Assembly (NCBI GenBank): GCA_963790415.1 | Contig: CAWBOK010000005.1 | Location: 1 to 64,000, forward strand | Source: JAJZQZ01 sp963790415 | GTDB lineage: Bacteria > Actinomycetota > Thermoleophilia > RBG-16-64-13 | Length of the DNA: 64,000 nucleotides | Direction of reading: 5' to 3' | Shown here: piece by piece, positions 48,300 to 56,611 of the stretch | How positions within the stretch are numbered: position 1 is the stretch's first letter | Layout: each line of letters starts with the position of its first letter | Notes under the pieces: generated by a model | What the model saw: the letters and a program-made list of their open reading frames with translations, nothing else | What the model was told of the DNA's origin: nothing | Databases searched by the model: none | Program-made: the position numbers and the translations under genes

Positions 48300-49506
48300 T
48301 CAGGTTCCCCAGGCTTTCACTCGTCGGGCGACATCACGGCCGTAGGCCTCGCACTCTTCGAGGTTTGCGGCCGTGGGCACGAACTTGAACTCCAGGGGAT
48401 CCAGCACCTCGAGGCCCATGGCGCGCAGCTCGGCGTCGACCAATTTGGCCCCGCCGCCTCCCCAGCCGTATGACCCGTATGCACCCACGAGCCTCTCCTT
48501 GGGCCGCAATCCCTTGATGTACGCGAGGAAGGCGGCGAGCGGTGGGAACATGTTGTTGTTCAGTGTCGGCGTGCCCACAAGGAACGCGCGGCTGGTGAGC
48601 ACGGCCAGGGCGGCGTCGGCCAGGGACGAGCGGGCCATGCGGATGACACTGCACTCCACGCCCTCTTGGGTGATGCCGTCCTCGATGGCACGGGTCATCT
48701 TCTCCGTCGAGTGCCACATGGTGTCGAAGACCAAGGCGACCCGCGGGGGCGCCTCGAAGCGACTCCAGCCCACGTAGGCGTCGAGGATCCGCTTGATATC
48801 CTCCGGCCTGCGCCATATGACGCCGTGGCTGGGGCCGATGATGTCGATCTCGAGACCGAGTTCCCCGATCTTGTCTACGATCTTCTGCACCTGGCCGCCG
48901 AACGGCATGAGGATGTTCGCGTAGTACTTGGCGGCCTCGTCCATCACCACGCCCATGTCGACCTCGTCAGCGAAGCGCTTGGAGGTGGCCAGGTGCTGTC
49001 CGAACCCGTCGTTGGGCAGAAGGACCTTCGGCTTCCTTGACGTACGTGAACATGCTGTCCGGCCAGTGCAGCATGGGAGCCTCGAGGAAGGTCAGCGTGT
49101 TCCGGCCCAGTTTGAGTTCGTCGCCGGTGCCGACCACCTGGATGTTCCACCCCGCGACCTGTTCTCCGTACAGCAGAGCCAGTCCGTCCTTGGCCCGCTT
49201 GGAGCAGAAGATGGTCACCGGACCGACCTGCTCCAGGAACCACGCCAGCGACCCGGAGTGGTCCATCTCGATGTGGTTGACCACCAGGTAGTCGAGCGCC
49301 CGCAGGTCACAGCAACTGCGCAATCGCTGGAGCATCTCCGGACCGAACCCCGCGCGCACCGTGTCGACCACGGTCATCTTCTCGTCGGTGATGAGATACG
49401 CGTTGTACGTGGAGCCCCGCGGGGTCTCGTACCCGTGGAAGTCGCGCACGTTCCAGTCGATAGCGCCGACCCACCAGATGTCGTCCGTCAGGCGGCACCG
49501 CTCCAT
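48300..49506 (-). CDS. fprA: Flavodiiron protein (A-type flavoprotein, FprA), one frameshift
   Basis: About 402 residues that reduce O2 and/or NO in the cytoplasm. The lactamase-like diiron domain has DWNVRDFHGYETPRGSTYNA, YLVVNHIEMDHSGSLAWFLE (H-x-E-x-D-H ligands), IFCSKRAKDGLALLYG and FLEAPMLHWPDSMFTYV (His ligand). The flavodoxin domain has ALVFDTMWHSTEKMTRAIED and YGSYGWGGGGAKLVDAELRA. One indel near 49030 breaks the frame in the middle of the diiron domain. ATG 49506 has GGAGAG upstream. It lies downstream of the DUF2769 and rubrerythrin genes. Confidence 0.92.
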
Positions 49507-49606
49507 AGACTGCACTCTCCTTCGCACCGGTTTCCGTCGAAGACCTTCAACTGTCATCATAGCCGAAATGCCGGCCGCCGTGCTGCCCGGCGGCGTCAGG
49601 AATGCA

Positions 49607-49640
49607 TCGGGGCGGCGGCGCTCACGCGCCGCCGCCCCGA
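49607..49640. terminator. Perfect 15-base-pair hairpin with 4-base loop
   Basis: Arms at 49607-49621 and 49626-49640 (TCGGGGCGGCGGCGC and its exact complement) with loop TCAC. The minus-strand stop codon of the DUF2769 gene falls at the loop (49622-49624). No T-run follows on either strand, so it could be an attenuator or mRNA-stabilising element between DUF2769 and fprA and not a full terminator. Confidence 0.55.
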
Positions 49641-49882
49641 CACACTGCTCCAGCCCAGCCGCGCCGGCTATTCCAGCGGCGCCCTCGATGCAGTAGTACG
49701 TCATCCACCAGATCGTAGTCGATCTGAACGGGGCACTCCTCGCACAGACACCCGCGCCGCGCCACCGTGGCCCGACTCGCGCCACGCGCGCAGTAGAAGC
49801 TCTTCATCTCGTCAGGCTTGGTCGGACACTCACCGCAGACGCAACGCCCGACCTCCACGGGAACGTCAGGCACTCTGGCCAT
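49622..49882 (-). CDS. DUF2769-like Cys-rich small protein, probably frameshifted near its end
   Basis: An 86-residue frame with EVGRCVCGECPTKPDEMKSF, YCARGASRATVARRGCLCEE and CPVQIDYDLVDDV. The C-x-C-x2-CP motif, repeated once, with YCARG, is typical of DUF2769 proteins found in anaerobes and methanogens. The third frame at the same place gives YYCIEGAAGIAGA, which resembles the family's usual ending, so one base near 49690 may be wrong. The repeated motif suggests two metal sites. It lies between rubrerythrin and flavodiiron genes on the same strand. Confidence 0.7.
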   Translation of the reverse strand: MARVPDVPVEVGRCVCGECPTKPDEMKSFYCARGASRATVARRGCLCEECPVQIDYDLVDDVLLHRGRRWNSRRGWAGAVCRGGGA

Positions 49883-49924
49883 CGAGCGCTCCAGTCACGA
49901 TTCGCGAGTCGAAGCGAAACGAGT

Positions 49925-50421
49925 TCAGACGACCTCGATGATCTTGCTCTTCGGAGCGGCGCAGACCACACAGGCGTTCGGGCACTCCGTCCTCGTAGGT
50001 CATGCCGCAGACCTGGCACACGTAGAACGTCTTGTCGGGAACATTGGCCAGATCGGCGAGGGCTTCGGCGAACATCTTCTCGTGGAACTTCTCCGCCTTC
50101 GTTCGCGGCATAGAACGCGAACCGGGCGTCTTCATTGCCCTCGCTCTTCGCGATTTCCATGAACTCGGGATACATGGTCTCATGCTCGTAGCTCTCGCCG
50201 CTTATGCTGCCCTGAAGGTTCTCGCCCGTGGACTTGACTCCGCCCATGGTCTTCAGATGCTCCATCGCATGCACCGTCTCGGAGGCGGCGGCTACACGAA
50301 AGCGCCTGGCGACCAGAGGATAGCCCTCATCCTCGGCCTTCTTGGCGAAGGCCAGGTAGCGGCGATTCGCCTGGGACTCACCGGCGAATGCATCGGCGAG
50401 GTTGCTCATGGTGTCGGCCAT
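49925..50421 (-). CDS. rbr: Rubrerythrin, two frameshifts
   Basis: About 165 residues, a peroxide-reducing diiron protein. The ferritin-like domain shows LADAFAGESQANRRYLAFAK, AAASETVHAMEHLKTMGGVK (E-x2-H), ESYEHETMYPEFMEIAKSEG and, past an indel at about 50105, AEKFHEKMFAEALADL. The C-terminal rubredoxin part shows YVCQVCGMTYEDGVPE and, past a second indel at about 49972, CVVCAAPKSKIIEVV. All iron ligands are present once the two single bases are corrected, so sequence error is the simplest explanation. ATG 50421 has GGAGCACG upstream. Confidence 0.92.
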
Positions 50422-50443
50422 CGGTGACGTGCTCCTTTCTTCT

Positions 50444-50467
50444 TGAGTTCATTTCGAGAAGAACTCA
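50444..50467. promoter_or_regulatory. Inverted repeat upstream of rubrerythrin
   Basis: TGAGTTC-N10-GAACTCA is a perfect 7+7 inverted repeat about 25 bases upstream of the rubrerythrin start. It could be an operator for peroxide or oxygen regulation of the rbr-DUF2769-fprA run. No protein can be assigned. Confidence 0.45.
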
Positions 50468-50628
50468 TGGTCTGTGTCGCCCCCGACCTGACCCGTCCCA
50501 CACAAAGACGCAAAACAACGGGCTGCCGGAGGTCGAGGATTACGGTTGCCAGAACGCGCATAAAACAAACCTGATTGCCGCGGCATGTCGGACTCGACTA
50601 CATCGACGCGTCGAGGCCGGAACTACGG

Positions 50629-51615
50629 TCAGGGCATCGCCCCCTTACGGCCCATGACCAGCTGGTTGTCGGCGCTCACAAGATCGACGACGGTCAGATC
50701 CGCGAATCCGGCTGCTGTCAGCCACGACCGGAACTGCTCCTCCCGCCACACCCCGCCGTCAACCGTAGCCTGAAGCATGTTGACGGCGAACAGGGGAGCG
50801 CGGCGGCTACGCTCCCACACGAAATCGCGGATGACGATCACCCCGCCGAGCGCAAGGCTGGTCCACACGCGACGTACCAGGGCGGCATTGGTATCGGGCC
50901 CGTAGATGTGGAGAACGTTGCCCAGGTAGGCCAGATCGAAGGGACCGGGCGGCAGAGCCGAGAGGAAGTCGCCTCCCACGAGTTCGAGATCGCGGGCGCG
51001 CGCTCCCAGATACTCGCGGGCCTGCGGAAGTGTGTGGGGATGATCGAAAAGGGTGGACCGCACGCCGTGCCCGGCGAAGGCCGAGGCGACGTGACCCACG
51101 GCGCCACCCACATCGATCATGGTGCTCACCTGCAGGGGACGGGCGTAGGCCAAGCTGCGCTCCACCAACTCCGCTATGGGCGCCTCATTCCCTTCAGCCA
51201 TCGTGCGGAGAAACGAGCGTAGATCGCGCTCCCCCCGATCGCGTTCCGGTGGTTGGCCGTGCCGGACGATGTGCGGCAGGTCGAGCATACCGCGGGCCTT
51301 GCTGAGTTGGTGGAGAAGTGACGACCGTTCCAGCTCCGCCGGCACCGGCTCACCGGGGGCCGGCTCGACCAGGTGCAGCCGGGCGATCTCGGTCAGCGAG
51401 TAGCCGTCGCCGCAAACAGTGGCTACCTCCAGTGCCACAAGGGCATCGAGCATGATCCGGCACGCTCTCAGGTCCGCGCGCAGAACGGATGCCACGTCTT
51501 CAGCCATGCGCGGCCCCGGGCCGGAGATCGCGTCGATGAGACCTGCTCTCAGGGCACCCCCGATGATGAGGAGACGCTCGATCTCCAGTCTCTGCACGAG
51601 TGAAGTCAACTCCAT
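50629..51615 (-). CDS. SAM-dependent O-methyltransferase-like protein
   Basis: A 328-residue class I methyltransferase with an N-terminal winged-helix dimerisation domain (ELTSLVQRLEIERLLIIGGA, then GDGYSLTEIARLHLVEP). The SAM domain includes STMIDVGGAVGHVASAFAGH (motif I), TLFDHPHTLPQAREYLG, LELVGGDFLSALPPGPFDLA and YLGNVLHIYGPDTNAALVRR. The pattern resembles plant-type and hydroxyneurosporene O-methyltransferases; the substrate is unknown. ATG 51615 follows the rhodanese gene by 27 bases on the same strand, so they are likely co-transcribed. Confidence 0.85.
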   Translation of the reverse strand: MELTSLVQRLEIERLLIIGGALRAGLIDAISGPGPRMAEDVASVLRADLRACRIMLDALVALEVATVCGDGYSLTEIARLHLVEPAPGEPVPAELERSSLLHQLSKARGMLDLPHIVRHGQPPERDRGERDLRSFLRTMAEGNEAPIAELVERSLAYARPLQVSTMIDVGGAVGHVASAFAGHGVRSTLFDHPHTLPQAREYLGARARDLELVGGDFLSALPPGPFDLAYLGNVLHIYGPDTNAALVRRVWTSLALGGVIVIRDFVWERSRRAPLFAVNMLQATVDGGVWREEQFRSWLTAAGFADLTVVDLVSADNQLVMGRKGAMP

Positions 51616-51642
51616 CCCTCCCCCTGGGATCCGGCTGGGTGC

Positions 51643-52786
51643 TCAGCCGGTCTCAACGGCACGTCCGGCCTCCGACCAGTCGGCAAGGCCTCCGGCGTAG
51701 TCGAACACTTCGGTGTACCCCAGCTGTCGCAGCTTATCTGCCGCGATCGCGCTCGATTCTCATGTGTAGCTGTTGCAGTACACCACGATGCGCTCGTCCT
51801 TCTTGAATCGCCTGCGCGCCTCTCGGGTCAGACTGCGAAAGTCCATCCACGTAGCCCCCGGCAGGTGGCCACGCTTCCAATGGTCCTCGCCGAGCACGTC
51901 GATGAGATGGAAGGTCTCTCCCGACTCGATCATCTGTTCCAACTGCGCCCGCTCGATGGTGGGTACGCTGGGCCGTCCCGCCTCGGGATCGTAGAAGAGC
52001 AGGTAACTGGCGACCGTGTAGTAGCCCGCGGCGCGGAACACCTGTTGACGGCGCACGTCACGCGCATCGATCACGGCTGCGCCGGTGAGTCCCTCGCCCT
52101 CGGCGACCAGACCGGCGGTGCGCAGCGCCCACACCTGAGCTTCGGTAGCCGCATGCGGGGATACGATGTCGAACAGCCGATACCCCGCGCTCGGACTCTC
52201 CTCCTCCACAACCAGACCCACCGGTTCACCACGGTCCGTCAGCACAGTGACCCGGTCGCGTTCCATCTCCGCCTCGAGTTCCGCATACGTGGGCGCCTGC
52301 TGCACCCCACGCGCGGTCAGGAAGAGGTCATGGGCCGCTTGGAGGTACCCGTAGTCCAGCGACACCAGCTGCAGTCCCTCGACCACACCCGGAGCGTATG
52401 CGGCACGTGCCACCATCACCATCATGCTGGGCTCCATCGGCAGACCTTCGGCGACCAGCGCCGTCATGAAGACGCAATCGTCGCTTCGGGCCAGGAACGC
52501 CTGGGGCACGAAACGGGCGCGAACAAGCTCCACCACATCCTCGTATCGGTCTCGATAGGGAGGCGTGAGGTAGGCCTCGATGAGGGTCGCGTGGTCGTGT
52601 CCTTCGTGATGCTCGACCAGCAGCAGGACGTACCCCACCCGGCTCGATCCGTCGGTGACCGCGATAGGCCTCGGCTTGATGGGCGAGGTGCACATGGAAA
52701 CTGGGTAGCATCGGAACGCGGACCGACCCCAGCTTCTCCGCGCGCATCGTCGCGATCTCGTCGTGCTCCACTGCTACCAGATCCAC
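51643..52786 (-). CDS. GNAT acetyltransferase-rhodanese fusion, candidate selenoprotein (in-frame TGA), one frameshift
   Basis: About 380 residues. The N-terminal GNAT-type region has LVAVEHDEIATMRAEKLGSV, EPVGLVVEEESPSAGYRLFD, GAAVIDARDVRRQQVFRAAG and YYTVASYLLFYDPEAG. The C-terminal rhodanese domain has FHLIDVLGEDHWKRGHLPGA and then VVYCNSYTUESSAIAADKL, where U is the TGA at 51760-51762. The frame after TGA continues as a normal rhodanese end (GYTEVFDYAGGLADWSEAG) to a TGA stop at 51643-51645. Many relatives have Cys at the U position (YC-x4-C). A hairpin GCAG-AUAAG-CUGC lies 19-31 bases after the UGA. GTG 52786 has GGAG upstream. One indel near 52680 also breaks the frame. Confidence 0.75.
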
Positions 52787-52858
52787 CGCGCTCCTCTCCC
52801 TTCGACTCGTCCGCCGCCGGTCCTGCACATCAGACGCCGAGCCCGCCGGTCCCGTACC

Positions 52859-53255
52859 TCAGACGCCGCAGCCCGCAGCTCCCGCAGTCGGGCGCTCCGC
52901 CCTTTCATCCTCATCCAAGGGCGGGGACACGATCGGTTCACCGGCCGCGCGGACCTCTGCGACGAACTCCGCCGTCGAGGGCCGTTCCAGATCGGCCGGG
53001 GTGAACCAGTAGATCCGTGTTGGGCCCGGGTCGGCCAGGTCCCCGTAGGCCGCCGCCGCACGGCCCATGAACGGCACGCCTCGTGTCCTTGACTATGAGC
53101 ACGGCCGCGTCGCCGTGCGAAGTCACGGAGCCGTCCTCGGCCACTCGGAAGAACAACAGCTCCTCCGGCTCCAAGTCCAGGAGTGCGTCGGCGAGCGCGC
53201 CAAGCTCGAGATAGCGGGAATACAGTCTCCTATCGTCCGGCAACATCTGGGTCAT
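52859..53255 (-). CDS. Hypothetical protein, one frameshift
   Basis: About 131 residues, family not recognised. From ATG 53255 it reads MTQMLPDDRRLYSRYLELGA, LADALLDLEPEELLFFRVAE and GSVTSHGDAAVLIVKDT. After an indel near 53080 it continues PFMGRAAAAYGDLADPGPTR and IYWFTPADLERPSTAEFVAE, ending AAGCGV with one Cys near the C-terminus. It is soluble and acidic. It sits between the NERD-like gene and the GNAT-rhodanese gene on the same strand, with short gaps suggesting one transcript. Confidence 0.5.
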
Positions 53256-53304
53256 GGCCCCTTCCTCGGTCGTCGAGACGCACACCGACCCGGACCTGTA
53301 CCCA

Positions 53305-54045
53305 TCAGGCCGACCCGGTACGCTCCTGCAGCAATCTCGCGAGGCGCGGCACCTTGTCGGCGTCGAGCCTGTTCGTGCGCACGACGAAGTGTGGTTCTCC
53401 CGTGCGCAACAACGGGAGCAGATTCTGCGGCCCGGCGATGAGGACACCGCCCACATCGCGGAGGTCCAGGGACCGAAGGATGCAGCACCAGGTCGCCCAG
53501 ACTGAGACCTTCGGCTTCCAGGCACACGTAGACCGGCTGCACGCGCAGCGAGGCGCCCATGCCGCTCAGCCGAGAGATCGCGCCCTCGAGCAGCTCGCTG
53601 CGTGCGGTCAGATCGGTGGCTACGCGCTCGGAGAAGGCCGTGCCCGTCTCCCGGGCCAGCCACCGATACACTTCAACGGCGTACGCACCCCCCGGACCGA
53701 CGGCGAGAAACTCCACCGCACTCCCGCCGAGGAAGAACTCGCTGAACACCCACCACGTATCCGGGAGTCCGCTCAGAAGCTCGCTCAGCCTCTGAGTGTC
53801 TTCCGCACGCCTCCCGTTCGAATCCGTCTGCGAGGACGTGATCGAGCAGCAGCTTGCCGGCTGCTATGGCACCCCCCAGCACGACGACGATCCCAACCGC
53901 AAGAACAGCCCCGAAGCCGGACCGTGCCACCTGTATGGCGATGAAGACGGACACCACGCCCAGGAAGACAGCCGCCACAGTGGTAGCCAGCAGAACCGAT
54001 TCACGCCCCAGCCGCCGCTCTCCGGCCTCCGACGACGTGCGCCAT
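53305..54045 (-). CDS. Membrane protein with NERD-like domain, several frameshifts
   Basis: About 245 residues. Two transmembrane segments (ESVLLATTVAAVFLGVVSVF and FGAVLAVGIVVVLGGAIAAG) precede a region EFFLGGSAVEFLAVGPGGAY, AVEVYRWLARETG, GMGASLRVQPVYVCLEAEG and VGGVLIAGPQNLLPLLRTGE. The VGPGG-x-Y-x-VEVY phrase resembles the core of NERD (nuclease-related) domains, where the usual end is IE-T/S-K; the Lys is not present here, so catalysis is doubtful. At least three frame changes occur (near 54020, 53800 and 53495). ATG 54045 is the probable start. It follows the M23 peptidase gene. Confidence 0.5.
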
Positions 54046-54079
54046 CGCCGGCTAGCCTCCGCTGCGGGCAGGCACCATC

Positions 54080-55269
54080 TCAGTCCGAAGCCCGCAGCAC
54101 GTAGTAGGGGTTGGCCGCACCGCCCCCACCGGGGTGGATCTCGAAGTGGAGATGACAGGCGCCCCCTCGAGCGTTGCCCGAGTTGCCCACGTAGCCGATG
54201 GTCTGCCCGGCGGCGACGGAGGTACCGGCGGAGATGCCTCCGGCGATGCCGTCGAGGTGGGCATAGTAGTAGCTCGTGCCGTTGTTGCCGGTCGAGCCAG
54301 ATGGTCGGTGCCTCCGAGTCCGGAGCCGTATCCCGTGCGCCGTATGCGGCCGGAGACCACAGCCACCGTCGGAGTGCCCCGAGCAGCCATGATATCCGTG
54401 CCTTGGTGGCTCCGCCCGCCTGAACGGGCAAAGCCCCAATCGTTGATGTAGGAGTGCGGGCCGTCGACAGGGAAGACAAACCCTGCGACGGACGGTGCCG
54501 AACCTCCCGAACCTCCCGAACCGCCCGAACCTCTCGAACCACGGAGCCGGCCGCCTTGGCCTGAGCCCTGGCCTTCGCCGCCTCTCGCTCGCGCCTCGCG
54601 GCCTCCTCCAGCACCACAACCTGCTTCTTGAGGCGCTTGTATTCCGCGGCGGTAGCCTGCATGCGGGATTCCATGTCAGCCTGGGTGGATTGCAGCTCAT
54701 CGAGCTGCGTCGCCTGAGTCGCGCGCTTGGCGGCCAGGTCTTGCTGCAGGGCCGTGACCTTGCCGATATGCGTGCGCACCTGGGCGAGTGTCTCGCCGTC
54801 CTGGACGGCCACCTTGTTGAGCATGGAGATCCGCTCGATCAAGACGGAGAAGTCGTGCTCTTCGAACAGGAGCTCTAGGACCGCCGGCATTGAGCCATGG
54901 CCGCCCTTGTAGAGCTGAACGACACGATCGGAGAGCTGCGCGCGCATCTTCTCTAGATCTTGTCGAGACCGCGCCTCATCCTTCGCGGCCTTCTCGACGG
55001 CGTTGTCGATCTCGTAGAGACGGGCCTCGGCGGTGCTGTACTTGCCGGCAAGATCGTCGAGCTCGGCCTGGAGGCGAGATAGTTGCCTTCGGGCCGCGCT
55101 CACGTCCGCTCTTCGTCTCGGTGAGAGAAGCCGCCGCGGCACGATTCGGCGTCGTCGAAGCCAGGCCCGCGAGGACCGCCGTCACCAGCAGCAAGGTGAC
55201 GAGGGCTACCATCGCCGGGCGAACAACACCCCTGATACGACCGAGGGCCGATGTGCGAATCAAGACCAT
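54080..55269 (-). CDS. M23 (LytM) metallopeptidase with coiled coil, EnvC-like, several frameshifts
   Basis: About 395 residues. The signal/transmembrane helix is VRPAMVALVTLLLVTAVLAG. A long coiled coil follows (RRQLSRLQAELDDLAGKYST through AAEYKRLKKQVVVLEEAARR), then a Gly-Ser linker encoded by a 9-base repeat, and finally FVFPVDGPHSYINDWGFARS, GRSHQGTDIMAARGTPTVAV (H-x3-D), TSYYYAHLDGIAGGIS and ARGGACHLHFEIHPGGG (H-x-H), the LytM zinc ligands. Such proteins cut, or activate cutting of, peptidoglycan cross-links. Indels occur near 55120, 54560 and 54300. Start ATG 55269. Confidence 0.85.
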
Positions 55270-55393
55270 AGGCGCGTCAATGCTAGCAGAACCCCGGCGG
55301 TCTGCCCACCGGAGTGCCACTCCACCCGGTACCACCTCATGCCTGCTGGCAGAACCTGCGCGACAATCGCATCCGGACGCGTCCGGCGGGACG

Positions 55394-56346
55394 TCACCGG
55401 ACCGGTTCCAGCGGGCTCGGCTGCTTCCGTCCGACCTGCGCCGTCGACTGGCACGGCCGTCTCCGCCGCGCGGCCAGCGGTGCCGTCTCCGCGGCGGGAC
55501 CGTCGGCCGGAACTCGAGCGCGCCGGCGCCCGCGCGTGAGCAGGAGCACCGCGACGACCACCACCACCACGACCAGCAGCGCGCCGACCGCGATGAGGAC
55601 TCCCACGACTCCCCACGCACGGCGACGCTTCGGGCGTGCAGCTGGGTCGCACCCTGTAGCGGCGGTTGCCAGATAAGCGTGTTCCCCTCCACCTCCGTGG
55701 CGTTGTTGTCCTTGATGATACCGGGCAGTGTGAGTCGGTTCTCCACCAGGAAGACGCTCGAAAGCATATCCGGCGTGACGGTGTCGGTTATGCCTGTTTC
55801 GGCATCGGCGAGGGCTTTTCCCGCATCCCAGGTGGCGTCGAAGGTCGTGGTCACCGAGAACAGGCCGCGCGACTGCGTGATGGAGAAGGTATCGCCCGCG
55901 AGCGCGCCGCCGAGGCCTCCCTGCGCCTGTCCGGCGAGAAGAGCATCGAGCTCCGCCGTGTCCTGGAAGCTCTTGGAAGCCGAGACCCATTTCGTGCCGT
56001 CGGCATCGGTGCCGGAGTCGGTCTGCCAATCAGCCGGTATCTGCTTCGTGAACTCAGCGAACAGATCGCCCTCAGTCGCCTGCTGAGCCATCAGATCCTG
56101 GATCTCCTTGTCGGCGGCCAGCCTCACTCCGATGGAACCGGAGCCATCCGCGCTTACCTTGGTGTCCAGGGCGATCTGGATCTTGCAGCCCGCGAGGACC
56201 ACGATCATGACCACGAGGGCCAGGACGAGTGCAACAGGGGCCCGCCGGCCCCGAGGAGGCTGTTGAGAACCGAAGCCTCGGCCGCCCGGACGCGCTGCAC
56301 GGCACGAATGCGTCGTCGTCCGTGACTGTTCCCGCGATTCTTTCAT
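55394..56346 (-). CDS. LppM/DUF3153-like lipoprotein with C-terminal membrane helix, one frameshift
   Basis: About 317 residues. The signal ends LVVMIVVLAGCKIQIALDTK, a perfect lipobox (LAGC). The body has VSADGSGSIGVRLAADKEIQ, GTKWVSASKSFQDTAELDAL, FSITQSRGLFSVTTTFDATW and VEGNTLIWQPPLQGATQLHA, the pattern of LppM-like DUF3153 domains (beta-rich, G-N-x-L-x-W-x-x-PL). After an indel near 55610 a helix GVVGVLIAVGALLVVVVVVV and an Arg-rich tail follow. The role is unknown; mycobacterial LppM affects the cell surface. ATG 56346. Confidence 0.75.
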
Positions 56347-56369
56347 GCGTTCCTCCCTCAGCGACAGGC

Positions 56370-56568
56370 TCAGCCCTGGCCCGAAAGACCCCTTCCGTCC
56401 GGTCCGTCGGCGGCCTCACCCGCCTCGCCGGTCATCGCATCGGACCCCATCCGTCGGCGCGCCTCCATGGCCACCCGCCGGTTGCGGACGTAGTACCCTG
56501 TGGACACCGCGAAGAACAGGAGCGCGACGAGCCCCACCAGCAAGAGCGCCCCACTGCATCCACAGCAT
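56370..56568 (-). CDS. Small single-helix membrane protein, one frameshift
   Basis: A 65-residue protein if one extra G near 56552 is removed: MLWMQW then ALLLVGLVALLFFAVSTGYY, VRNRRVAMEARRRMGSDAMT and an acidic Gly-rich tail. It has one transmembrane helix with a basic stop-transfer segment. No family is recognised. It lies 23 bases upstream of the LppM-like gene on the same strand. The codon pattern is consistent with coding. Confidence 0.5.
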
Positions 56569-56611
56569 GCTTCGTCGCACCCCTTTCCGACCCAGCGACC
56601 AAGGAGTCACC

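Noticed and set aside
54976..56346. A 456-codon frame joining the LppM-like lipoprotein to the M23 peptidase N-terminus
   Set aside because: The lipoprotein frame shifts near 55610 and ends at 55394; the M23 gene has its own ATG 55269 and signal helix. The join is a shadow frame.
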